Shown piece after piece: positions 31,198 to 38,823 of a stretch of 40,030 bases of DNA. The first letter of the stretch is position 1, and each line of letters starts with the position of its first letter. Below the pieces are notes generated by a model. That model saw only the letters and a program-made list of their open reading frames with translations, was not told where the DNA came from and did not search any database. The DNA is from an uncultured Lachnoclostridium sp. (GTDB lineage: Bacteria; Bacillota; Clostridia; Lachnospirales; Lachnospiraceae). The position numbers and the translations under genes are program-made. The stretch spans positions 1 through 40,030 of the forward strand of contig CAMIWE010000017.1 of NCBI GenBank assembly GCA_946402335.1, written 5' to 3'.

Positions 31198-31593
31198 ATG
31201 ATTATCGGTTTGATCGCGGACGATACGAGAAAGACGCTCATGCAGAATCTCTGTATCGCATACAAGGGAATTTTAGGGAAACACGAACTGTATTCGACCG
31301 GCGTTACGGGGCGCATGATCGAAGAGGCCACGAACCTCAAGGTGCATAAGTTCCTTGCGGGAAGCCTCGGCGGCGAGCAGCAGCTTGCCATGATGATCGA
31401 GCAGAACCAGATTGATATGGTAATCTTTTTGCGGAATGCCGACAAGACCTTAAGTTATGATGTGCAGTTCAACTACGTGATTCCGCTCTGCGATGAGTAC
31501 AGCATCCCGCTGGCAACCAACATCGCGACGGCCGAGATGCTCTTAAAGGGCATGAACAACGGGGATCTCGAATGGAGAAACCTTTATAAGTAA
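31198..31593 (+). CDS. mgsA: Methylglyoxal synthase-family protein with altered active site
   Basis: The 131-residue protein has the clostridial methylglyoxal-synthase fold and length (IGLIADDTRKTLMQNL, then LYSTGVTGRMIEEAT, ending NNGDLEWRNLYK). Methylglyoxal synthase normally turns dihydroxyacetone phosphate into methylglyoxal and phosphate. Aligned without gaps to the recalled E. coli MgsA sequence, key residues differ: His19 is Asp, Thr47 is Val, Ser65 is Ala, catalytic Asp71 is Glu, Asp91 is Asn, His98 is Tyr, Asp101 is Gln. The scaffold is kept while the catalytic set is lost, so methylglyoxal synthesis is doubtful and a binding or regulatory role is possible. The ATG at 31198 starts the conserved frame; the frame upstream runs through the promoter. 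The ribosome binding site (AGGAAAAGG) is somewhat distant. Confidence 0.75.
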   Translation: MIIGLIADDTRKTLMQNLCIAYKGILGKHELYSTGVTGRMIEEATNLKVHKFLAGSLGGEQQLAMMIEQNQIDMVIFLRNADKTLSYDVQFNYVIPLCDEYSIPLATNIATAEMLLKGMNNGDLEWRNLYK

Positions 31594-31599
31594 ATTACG

Positions 31600-31638
31600 G
31601 ATTGCGTAATCGTTTGAAGCGGTTCGCAATCTTTTTTT
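31600..31638 (+). terminator. Terminator after mgsA-like gene
   Basis: GATTGCG (31600-31606) pairs with CGCAATC (31625-31631), with an inner AATCG/CGGTT helix, followed by seven T. Confidence 0.88.
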
Positions 31639-31667
31639 ATGCCCTTTTTCGGGGAAAAGGACGAAAA

Positions 31668-31718
31668 AACCCGCCGGAAGCCGTTCTTTCCGAAAAAGTG
31701 CTTGCCAACAGGCGGGTT
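31668..31718. promoter_or_regulatory. Inverted repeat overlapping the gltA promoter
   Basis: AACCCGCC (31668-31675) and GGCGGGTT (31711-31718) are perfect 8-base arms. The right arm lies in the gltA -35/-10 spacer, so it may be an operator. A smaller hairpin, CCTTTT-TCGGGG-AAAAGG, lies near 31643-31660. Confidence 0.45.
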
Positions 31719-31730
31719 CTGTTGTATCAT
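31702..31730 (+). promoter_or_regulatory. Citrate synthase promoter
   Basis: TTGCCA (31702-31707), 17-base spacer, TATCAT (31725-31730). Confidence 0.72.
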
Positions 31731-31838
31731 ATCCACATTATCGGTATTGCATAATTGTATACAATCCCGGTTCGCGCGCAGAATCGTATATACATACGGC
31801 CGCCGCGGAACGGGCAGAACATAGAAGGGGGCAATCCC

Positions 31839-33215
31839 ATGGCCAACATGATGGAACTTGATGAAAATCTGGAGAAGGATTTCGAATTTCTGCTTCACGA
31901 ATGCATGAAATCCGGCGTGATCGATCAGAATCTTTACGTGGAATACGATGTAAAGAGAGGACTTCGTGACTCGAACGGTGCCGGCGTTCTGACCGGACTT
32001 ACCGAGATCAGTGACGTAACCGGTTACAAGATGATCGCAGGCAAGAAGGTTCCCGCCGACGGCAAGCTTTACTACCAGGGCTATGACGTGCAGGAGATGG
32101 TAAACGGACTTAAGAACCGCCGTTATGCATTTGAGGAGACGACGTATCTGCTGCTGTTCGGCGAACTGCCGAGCGAGACGCAGCTTCGTTCCTTTGTCGA
32201 GCTGATCACCTCCTTCCAGACCCTTTCCAACAAGTTTATCCGCGACGTCATCATGAAGGCGGCCGGCCCGAACATCATGAACGGACTGCAGAAGGCCGTT
32301 CTGACGTTATATTCCTACGATGACAACGCCGACGATATTTCGACGGAAAATGTGTTAAAGCAGTCCATGAACCTGATCGCAAAGCTGCCGCTCATTTCCA
32401 TTTACGCATACTGGTCCTACCTGCACTTTAAGCAGGATGAGAGCCTGATCATAAGAAATCCCAATCCGGAATATTCCACTGCCGAGAACATCTTAACGAT
32501 GCTTCGCGCGGACGGAAGGTTTACCGAACTTGAGGCAAGAGTTCTTGACATTTGTCTTGTCCTTCATGCAGAGCACGGCGGCGGTAATAATTCCACGTTC
32601 ACGACCCACGTGGTAACGAGTGCCGGAACCGACACCTATTCGGCCATGGCAGCAGCCATCGCGTCCTTGAAGGGCTTCCGCCACGGCGGCGCCAACATCA
32701 AGGCAAGAAAGATGTTTGAAGACCTCGAGGCCAACGTCAGCGACTGGAAGAATGAGGATGAGATCCGCAAGTATATTCTGAAACTGGTGAACAAGGAGGC
32801 ATTTGACCGCACCGGTCTTGTATACGGTATGGGACATGCCATTTATACGCTTTCCGATCCCCGTCAGGTGATCTTAAAGGACTACGCAAGAAAGCTTGCG
32901 GAAGCCAAGGGACGCACCGACGAGATGCAGCTTTACGAGACCGTGGAGCGTATTGCAAAAGAGGTCATTACGGAGAACCGCCACCTGTTCAAACCGATCT
33001 GCGCAAATGTTGACTTCTACAGCGGATTTGTGTATGATATGCTTGGAATCCCCGAAGAGCTGTTTACCCCGATTTTCGCGATTTCCCGAATCAGCGGATG
33101 GTCGGCACACCGGCTCGAGGAGATTATCAACAACGGTAAGATTATCCGCCCGGCATATAAGTACGTAGGAACACACAAAGAGTACTACTACATGCCCGAG
33201 CGGGATTGGGACTGA
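31839..33215 (+). CDS. gltA: Citrate synthase
   Basis: Citrate synthase condenses oxaloacetate and acetyl-CoA to citrate. In this kind of anaerobe it probably feeds an incomplete cycle toward 2-oxoglutarate and glutamate. The 458-residue product has the catalytic His in LVLHAEHGGGNNSTF, the second His in YGMGHAIYTLSDPR, and the catalytic Asp in NVDFYSGFVYDMLGIP. The C-terminus RPAYKYVG is also typical. Its N-terminus carries an extra segment (about 1-75) common in clostridial citrate synthases. The ATG at 31839 follows AGAAGGGGG. It has its own promoter. No aconitase or isocitrate dehydrogenase is in the window. Confidence 0.95.
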   Translation: MANMMELDENLEKDFEFLLHECMKSGVIDQNLYVEYDVKRGLRDSNGAGVLTGLTEISDVTGYKMIAGKKVPADGKLYYQGYDVQEMVNGLKNRRYAFEETTYLLLFGELPSETQLRSFVELITSFQTLSNKFIRDVIMKAAGPNIMNGLQKAVLTLYSYDDNADDISTENVLKQSMNLIAKLPLISIYAYWSYLHFKQDESLIIRNPNPEYSTAENILTMLRADGRFTELEARVLDICLVLHAEHGGGNNSTFTTHVVTSAGTDTYSAMAAAIASLKGFRHGGANIKARKMFEDLEANVSDWKNEDEIRKYILKLVNKEAFDRTGLVYGMGHAIYTLSDPRQVILKDYARKLAEAKGRTDEMQLYETVERIAKEVITENRHLFKPICANVDFYSGFVYDMLGIPEELFTPIFAISRISGWSAHRLEEIINNGKIIRPAYKYVGTHKEYYYMPERDWD

Positions 33216-33245
33216 GCAGGAACGTACCGGACGTACGGACTGCCC

Positions 33246-33279
33246 GGTAAAAAAGCGGCGAAGACCGCGAGGGTTTACC
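33246..33279 (+). promoter_or_regulatory. Hairpin just before the ribosome binding site at 33284
   Basis: GGTAAA (33246-33251) pairs with TTTACC (33274-33279) and an inner GCGG (33255-33258) pairs with CCGC (33265-33268). No T-run follows, so it is not a terminator; it could stabilise or control the mRNA. Confidence 0.4.
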
Positions 33280-33295
33280 ACTAAGGAGGAATACT

Positions 33296-33844
33296 ATGGC
33301 ATTTTTCGGACCCCACAATGCGGAGATCAATCAGATTAACGCGCAGATTAAGAATGAGAACGGAAAGATTTCCGGTTATCAGTATACACTCGGCGTGATG
33401 GTTCTTCGGAAACTGGACGAAGGTATGGTTTTGGACGATGAGATCATGGAGCTTTACGGAAACATCAAGGCTTCCCGTGAGGCAATTGAAGGATACAACA
33501 CGAAGCTTGCCGAGATTCAGCAGCTGATCGCGGAAGAGGAAGCTGCAAAGCAGGCCGAGAAGGAAAGACGTGCGGCTGAGGCTGCAACGCTCCGCGCGGC
33601 ACGTGCTGCCGAGCTTGCGGCAAAGGCAGGCGGTCTGTTCGGCAGAAATTCCGCTCCTGCAGGCGGCGCATCCTGCCCGAACTGCGGCAACGTTGTAGCG
33701 GCCGGAATGCTTTTCTGCAATAAGTGCGGCACGAAGCTTCCCGAGGCACCCGCTCCCGCGGCAGGCAAGGTTTGCCCGAACTGCGGCAACAGCGTGGAAG
33801 AGGGAATGGCTTTCTGTAACAAATGCGGTACGAAGCTCGGCTGA
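33296..33844 (+). CDS. Coiled-coil protein with two zinc ribbons
   Basis: A soluble 182-residue protein. Residues about 10-105 are helical and Ala/Glu/Lys-rich, likely a coiled coil (EEEAAKQAEKERRAAEAA). The C-terminus has two zinc ribbons in tandem with matching sequence: CPNCGNVVAAGMLFCNKCG and CPNCGNSVEEGMAFCNKCG, four Cys each, joined by a Pro/Ala linker. The ATG at 33296 follows AAGGAGG. It is 80 bases after gltA with no terminator between, so co-transcription is possible. I do not recognise the family beyond the zinc ribbons, and no membrane segment is present, unlike the zinc-ribbon protein at 16332. Confidence 0.8.
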   Translation: MAFFGPHNAEINQINAQIKNENGKISGYQYTLGVMVLRKLDEGMVLDDEIMELYGNIKASREAIEGYNTKLAEIQQLIAEEEAAKQAEKERRAAEAATLRAARAAELAAKAGGLFGRNSAPAGGASCPNCGNVVAAGMLFCNKCGTKLPEAPAPAAGKVCPNCGNSVEEGMAFCNKCGTKLG

Positions 33845-33940
33845 GTTTCGCCCGGATGAAAGCGTAAGAACGGGTTTTGTGCGGGCCATGCCCGAAACGG
33901 AACGGTGACGCTTGAAAATTCGTTGAAAATTTACACATTA

Positions 33941-33977
33941 CACCCCGAAAAAGTTTTATTTTCGGGGTGTTTTTTTT
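33941..33977 (+). terminator. Terminator after the zinc-ribbon coiled-coil gene
   Basis: CACCCCGAAAA (33941-33951) pairs perfectly with TTTTCGGGGTG (33959-33969), followed by eight T. Confidence 0.93.
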
Positions 33978-33987
33978 CGCCGAAGTA

Positions 33988-33996
33988 TGTTATGAT
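33988..33996 (+). promoter_or_regulatory. Possible tsaC promoter (extended -10)
   Basis: TGTTATGAT (33988-33996) matches an extended -10; no clear -35. It would drive tsaC and perhaps the downstream rpiB-atp genes. Confidence 0.4.
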
Positions 33997-34079
33997 TAAC
34001 CATGTATGGGCTTTATTCCGGCTTTCAACTGATTTTGACCGCATTCAGCCTGTCTGAGCGCGGAAAAGGAGGCGCCTGA

Positions 34080-35144
34080 ATGGATACCAGAATGGTCCTG
34101 CTCGATCGGAATCATCTGCAGGAAGAACAACTGAAAGAAGCAGCGGAACTGTTGCAAAAAGGGGAGCTGGTGGCATTCCCGACCGAAACCGTTTACGGGC
34201 TCGGCGGCAACGCTCTGGACCCCGGCGCATCGGCTAAGATTTATGCCGCAAAAGGAAGACCTTCCGACAATCCGCTGATCGTCCATATCTGCGACACGGA
34301 TGCTTTGCCGGTCCTTGCAAAGGACATCCCCGACGGGGCATGGAAGCTGGCGGAACGGTTCTGGCCAGGGCCGATGACGATGATCCTCAAAAAACAGGAC
34401 ATCGTTCCGAAGGAAACGACCGGCGGACTTTCTACGGTGGCCATCCGCATGCCGAGCGATCCGGTTGCAGCCATGCTGATCCGCGTAAGCGGCCTGTACA
34501 TTGCGGCGCCGAGCGCCAATGCATCGGGAAGGCCGAGCACAACGAAAGCAAGTCATGTCTGGGAAGACCTTCACGGCCGCATTGCCATGATCTTAGACGG
34601 CGGTCCCGTGCAGATCGGACTCGAATCCACGATTGTGGACCTGACCGGTGAGAAGCCTCTGATCCTCCGGCCCGGATATATTACCCTTGAGGAGATCCGT
34701 TCGGTGTTGCCGGATGCGGATTTTGACCCTGCCGTACTTAAGCGGGAGCGGAACGATAACATCGTCGCCAAAGCTCCCGGCATGAAATACCGGCATTACG
34801 CTCCGAAAGGAGAGCTTACCGTTTTCGAGGGAGACCTTGAGGATGTCGTCGAAGCCGTTCGCAGGGAAGCCCTTTTGAAAGAGGCACAGGGCTATAAAAC
34901 GGCGGTGCTTGCCTCCGAAGAAACGAAGGACCGGTACCCGGGACTTACGGTTCTGTCCGTCGGAAAGCGGGAGGACGAGGAAGGAATCGCAGCGTGTCTG
35001 TTCGACACTTTGCGGGAATTTGACCATATGGGTGCGGAATACATTTTCGGTGAATGCTTCCGTACGGACGGCGTCGGTCAGGCCGTCATGAACCGCCTTT
35101 TGAAAGCGGCCGGATACCATATCGTATCGGTCGGGCGGAAATAA
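34080..35144 (+). CDS. tsaC: L-threonylcarbamoyladenylate synthase (Sua5 type)
   Basis: This enzyme makes threonylcarbamoyl-AMP from threonine, bicarbonate and ATP, the first step of the t6A37 modification of tRNAs reading ANN codons. The 354-residue product has the YrdC/Sua5 catalytic domain: LVAFPTETVYGLGGNA, then KIYAAKGRPSDNPLIVH, then APSANASGRPS and GLESTIVDLTG. A C-terminal Sua5 domain follows from about residue 235 and is absent from the short TsaC form. MKYRHYAPKG is the typical joint between the two. The ATG at 34080 follows AAAGGAGG. tsaC and rpiB upstream of the ATP synthase genes recall the ywlC-ywlF-atp order of Bacillus. Confidence 0.94.
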   Translation: MDTRMVLLDRNHLQEEQLKEAAELLQKGELVAFPTETVYGLGGNALDPGASAKIYAAKGRPSDNPLIVHICDTDALPVLAKDIPDGAWKLAERFWPGPMTMILKKQDIVPKETTGGLSTVAIRMPSDPVAAMLIRVSGLYIAAPSANASGRPSTTKASHVWEDLHGRIAMILDGGPVQIGLESTIVDLTGEKPLILRPGYITLEEIRSVLPDADFDPAVLKRERNDNIVAKAPGMKYRHYAPKGELTVFEGDLEDVVEAVRREALLKEAQGYKTAVLASEETKDRYPGLTVLSVGKREDEEGIAACLFDTLREFDHMGAEYIFGECFRTDGVGQAVMNRLLKAAGYHIVSVGRK

Positions 35145-35208
35145 TGTGTATTACGGAGCGGTTCATACCGCCCGTCGGAATAAACCTACAACGGAAAGGA
35201 GTGTTTCC

Positions 35209-35637
35209 ATGATAGCTCTTGGTTGTGATCACGGCGGATACGCCCTGATGCAGGAAGTAAAAGAACACCTGAAGGGACAGGGAATCAAATTCCGTGATTT
35301 CGGAACGGATTCTCCGGTGCCGACCGACTATCCGATTTACGCAAAGAAGGTTGCGAAAGCGGTAGCCTCCGGCAAATACGAAAAAGGAATCCTGATCTGC
35401 GGTACCGGAATCGGTATTTCCATTACCGCCAATAAGGTGAAAGGAATCCGCTGCGCGCTCTGTCATGACGTATTCAGCGCAGAGGCAACGAGACTCCATA
35501 ACGATGCCAATATTCTGGCGATGGGCGGCCGCGTAGTCGGTCCCGGACTCGCACTTAAGATTGTCGATACGTTCCTCGCTACCCCTTTCTCCCAGGAGGA
35601 ACGCCACATTAAGCGAATCAGTCAGATTGAAGATTAG
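35209..35637 (+). CDS. rpiB: Ribose-5-phosphate isomerase B
   Basis: RpiB interconverts ribose-5-phosphate and ribulose-5-phosphate in the pentose-phosphate pathway; related LacAB-type enzymes isomerise galactose-6-phosphate. The 142-residue product starts MIALGCDHGG, the family signature, with the catalytic base Cys64 in LICGTGIGIS and the ring-opening His in LCHDVFSAEATRLHNDAN. This CGTGIG form fits RpiB. The ATG at 35209 follows AAAGGAG. The frame is open to 35146 but lacks a site. It ends 15 bases before atpZ, so it heads the same transcript. Confidence 0.95.
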   Translation: MIALGCDHGGYALMQEVKEHLKGQGIKFRDFGTDSPVPTDYPIYAKKVAKAVASGKYEKGILICGTGIGISITANKVKGIRCALCHDVFSAEATRLHNDANILAMGGRVVGPGLALKIVDTFLATPFSQEERHIKRISQIED

Positions 35638-35652
35638 TCTGTAAGGAGAGGC

Positions 35653-35988
35653 ATGAAGAAGCGCAAAAGGATCGTAAAACCGGACGGAACCGTTTCCACC
35701 CTTGTGCTGATCACGCAGATCGGTATCGGCATGATGACGCCGATCGCGCTTTGTGCCGTTGCGGGCTATTTTCTCGGCAAATGGACCGGCCTTGAGGCTC
35801 CCGTATTCATCGTATTGATGTTTTTCGGCATTGCGGTGGGATACCGGAATGTATGGGTTATGGTCCGGAAATATACAAAGGACGATGAGCCCGAGGAAGT
35901 AATTCCCGAGCATCTGAGTGAAGCGGAAGCCGAATTCCGGAAATGGAAAGAGGAGAAGAAAAACACCGCGGACGGGAGTAAGGAATGA
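35653..35988 (+). CDS. atpZ: AtpZ/AtpI-family protein
   Basis: A 111-residue membrane protein of the AtpZ family, encoded at the front of many Firmicutes ATP synthase operons and thought to help with magnesium supply or c-ring assembly; the role is not firmly known. Two hydrophobic hairpin segments (about 15-40, VLITQIGIGMMTPIALCAVAGYFL, and 46-66) are followed by a charged cytoplasmic tail rich in Glu and Lys. The basic N-terminus MKKRKR is typical. The ATG at 35653 follows AAGGAGAG. It overlaps the next gene by 4 bases (ATGA). Confidence 0.88.
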   Translation: MKKRKRIVKPDGTVSTLVLITQIGIGMMTPIALCAVAGYFLGKWTGLEAPVFIVLMFFGIAVGYRNVWVMVRKYTKDDEPEEVIPEHLSEAEAEFRKWKEEKKNTADGSKE

Positions 35989-36578
35989 GCAGACGATACC
36001 CCGGCCTTGGCGGAATGCTTAAGGAAATGTTTCGCGACAACCCCGAAGAATACCGGGATCCCGAGGACATCGACCGGGAGACGGAAGCGGAGGAGGCGGA
36101 GCAGAGGGACGGCGAGGACCCGGACGAAGTGGTCGACGTCATTCCCGTCGGAAGCGAACGCGAGAAGGCGGAAATGCAGAATGCATTGGAAACGCTTTAC
36201 GACCTCAGGTTCGGCATCGTGGTTTTATCCGCTTTGGTACTGGCATTTTCCGGGCTTGCGGACCCGGCGTGGAAATATATGCTCGGTACGGTGATCGGCT
36301 GCGTGCTTGCTCTGTTTTTAGTACAGAAGATGTATCAGGGCATTTCCAATGCGCTGATGATGGATCCGGCGGGAGCCGTGAAATATACAAGAAAACAGGT
36401 TGCCATAAGGTATTTCCTTACCTTTGCCGTATTGGCGCTTTCGATGTTCCTCGGCGGAATTGCGATGGGCGCGGGTACGATCCTGGCATCCTTTACCATA
36501 AAGCCGGCGGCGTATTTTCAGCCGTGGTTTCGGAAACTGAGGCTTTGGTGCAAGGGGCTTTTCAGAAAGGCTGCTTAA
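35985..36578 (+). CDS. atpI: ATP synthase subunit I (AtpI-like)
   Basis: A 197-residue membrane protein in the AtpI position. AtpI assists c-ring assembly of the F-type ATP synthase. The first 65 residues are very acidic and hydrophilic (DIDRETEAEEAEQRDGEDPDE), an unusual extension compared with the roughly 130-residue AtpI of model organisms. Four hydrophobic segments follow, at about 72-90, 96-113, 138-158 and 160-178. It starts at the 4-base overlap with atpZ, a sign of translational coupling. The identity is from position and membrane pattern, more than a strong motif. Confidence 0.75.
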   Translation: MSRRYPGLGGMLKEMFRDNPEEYRDPEDIDRETEAEEAEQRDGEDPDEVVDVIPVGSEREKAEMQNALETLYDLRFGIVVLSALVLAFSGLADPAWKYMLGTVIGCVLALFLVQKMYQGISNALMMDPAGAVKYTRKQVAIRYFLTFAVLALSMFLGGIAMGAGTILASFTIKPAAYFQPWFRKLRLWCKGLFRKAA

Positions 36579-36625
36579 GCGGAGGTTTCCAAAACGATTC
36601 CAGACAGAAAGAGAGGTGAATGACA

Positions 36626-37324
36626 ATGGAGACGGAACTTGACCTGGGAATAAACGGATATGCCCGGTTTGAGTTGTTCGGAAAGACGTTCTTTCTGACG
36701 AATACGCACATCGCGGTTATTGTCGTTGTTGCGGTGATTACCGTCCTTGCGATTCTTGCGAACCGTGTCATTCGAAAAGCGGATCCCTCGAAGACTCCCG
36801 GAAAGGCGCTGAACCTGATTGAGCTCGTGGTGGACGCCATTGACGGCATTACGAAATCCAACATGGGCGAGAAACACTTCCGGGGCTTCTGCAATTATAT
36901 CGGGACACTGATGATTTTCCTTGTGATCTCCAATACGATCGGAATTTTCGGACTGCGTCCCCCGACAGCCGACTACGGCATTACGTTCGGTCTTGCGATC
37001 ATCACGTTCTTCTTAATCCATATCAACGGATTCCGTTACCAGAAGATGAAGCATCTGACCGACCTGTTCGATCCTTGGCCGCTTACCCCGATCAACGTGA
37101 TTGGCGAGCTGGCGACCCCGGTTTCGATGTCCCTTCGTCTGTTCGGTAACATTTTGAGCGGTACCATAATTATGGCTTTGATATACGGCCTTCTGCCGAA
37201 GTTCATGCTTCTGTTCTGGCCGGGTGTCCTGCATATCTACTTCGACCTGTTCTCGGGCGCCATTCAGGCATTCGTATTCAGCATGCTGACGATGGTATTT
37301 ATCGCCAAGAACTTCGAAGATTGA
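36626..37324 (+). CDS. atpB: ATP synthase F0 subunit a
   Basis: Subunit a forms the two half-channels that bring ions to the c-ring. The 232-residue product has the essential Arg171 in TPVSMSLRLFGNILSG, which releases the ion from the c subunit glutamate. About five or six hydrophobic segments are present. The ATG at 36626 is preferred over 36620, since AGAGGTGA at 36612-36619 has the right distance only from 36626. It is 47 bases after atpI. The paired sodium-type c subunit suggests that this channel carries Na+, but no residue in subunit a settles it by eye. Confidence 0.94.
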   Translation: METELDLGINGYARFELFGKTFFLTNTHIAVIVVVAVITVLAILANRVIRKADPSKTPGKALNLIELVVDAIDGITKSNMGEKHFRGFCNYIGTLMIFLVISNTIGIFGLRPPTADYGITFGLAIITFFLIHINGFRYQKMKHLTDLFDPWPLTPINVIGELATPVSMSLRLFGNILSGTIIMALIYGLLPKFMLLFWPGVLHIYFDLFSGAIQAFVFSMLTMVFIAKNFED

Positions 37325-37374
37325 CGTGCCGTACGGCCTGCGGGCCGGTAATCTAATCTGTATATCATTTTTAG

Positions 37375-37644
<270 letters not shown>

Positions 37645-37674
37645 ATTTAGGATCGCAGTAACGGAGGAAAGATT

Positions 37675-38256
37675 GTGAGCAATTTGTTGTCCGCCGGACT
37701 TCTGTTTTTAGAGCAATCCGCAGAAGAACCGGAATTGAAAGACAAAATATTTGCCCTTGACTGGCAGCTTGTTTTTGACGCATTTATCGTTGCCGCTGCC
37801 GTATTCTTTCTGTTCTTCCTTCTGTCCTATCTGGTATTCAATCCGGCGCGTGATCTGATGAAGAAACGTCAGGATATGATCGCGCAGAACATTGCGGACG
37901 CCGATAAGGAGAAGGAGGAGGCGCTTGCCTTCAAGAAGGAATACGATGCCCGCCTTAGGAATGTCGAGGCGGAAGCGGACGGGATCCTTGCGGACGCCAG
38001 AAAGAGAGCCAAAGGCAGGGAAGAGGCCATTCTTAACGAGGCACGCGAAGAGTCTGCCCGGATCATGGAACGGACCAAAACCGAGGTCGAGCTCGAAAAG
38101 AGCAGGGCAAAGGACGAGATCAAGCAGGAGATCATTGCTGTCGCAGGCGAGATGGCAGGCCGGTTCATTCAGGAGAAGATGGACCCTGCCAAGCAGGCTT
38201 TGATTGTTGACGACGTGATCCGTGAGATGGGAGAAGAAACATGGGCTCAGGAGTAG
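37675..38256 (+). CDS. atpF: ATP synthase F0 subunit b
   Basis: Subunit b is the peripheral stalk that holds the F1 head against the rotor. The 193-residue product has one N-terminal hydrophobic helix (about 35-58, LVFDAFIVAAAVFFLFFLLS) and a long charged helix for dimer formation (about 65-165, many Glu/Lys/Arg/Ala). It starts with GTG at 37675 after GGAGG at 37663-37667. The stretch before the membrane helix (about 30 residues) is longer than in E. coli. The last 16 bases overlap atpH. Confidence 0.94.
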   Translation: MSNLLSAGLLFLEQSAEEPELKDKIFALDWQLVFDAFIVAAAVFFLFFLLSYLVFNPARDLMKKRQDMIAQNIADADKEKEEALAFKKEYDARLRNVEAEADGILADARKRAKGREEAILNEAREESARIMERTKTEVELEKSRAKDEIKQEIIAVAGEMAGRFIQEKMDPAKQALIVDDVIREMGEETWAQE

Positions 38257-38792
38257 TTTCCGGTACCTACGGTCACGCGCTCTTTGAACTGGCCGTGGAA
38301 CTTGATGTGATCGACAGTCTCATGGAAGAAGCCGGAGTTGTCCGGGAAGTGCTAAAGCAGAATCCCGAGTTCAGCCGTCTTTTGGACCATCCGCGTATCG
38401 GCGTGGAGCAGAAGACCGCGCTTGTGGAAGAGGCCTTCAGCGGACGCGTCAGCGATAACATGACCGGATTCCTTTCCATTCTCGTGCGAAACGGCAGACA
38501 GCGTGACATCGGTTCGTCGCTGGATGAATTTATCGCCGAGGTGAAGGAATACCGCCATATCGGAATCTGTCATGTCGTGACCGCGCTTCCTTTGTCGGAA
38601 GACCAGAAGGAGAGACTTGTTGCGCGGTTAACCGAAACGACCGCATACAATTCCTTTGAGATGAATTATCACGTGGACCCGGCTTTGATCGGGGGAATCA
38701 CGATTCGGATCGGAGACCGCGTGCTGGATTCGAGCATCCGTTCCGAGCTTAACGGACTGAAGAAATCGCTTCAGGCCGTGTCCGTTTTGTAG
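38241..38792 (+). CDS. atpH: ATP synthase F1 subunit delta
   Basis: Subunit delta links the top of F1 to the peripheral stalk. The 183-residue product has the helical N-terminal domain ([20 protein letters not shown]) and the C-terminal signature [22 protein letters not shown] ahead of the final LNGLKKSL; I split this as residues about 150-171. Length is normal. The ATG at 38241 overlaps atpF by 16 bases, after GGAGAAG, so it is translationally coupled. Confidence 0.95.
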   Translation: MGSGVVSGTYGHALFELAVELDVIDSLMEEAGVVREVLKQNPEFSRLLDHPRIGVEQKTALVEEAFSGRVSDNMTGFLSILVRNGRQRDIGSSLDEFIAEVKEYRHIGICHVVTALPLSEDQKERLVARLTETTAYNSFEMNYHVDPALIGGITIRIGDRVLDSSIRSELNGLKKSLQAVSVL

Positions 38793-38823
38793 CACTGAAT
38801 ATCCAGAAAGAAGGTACAATAAC

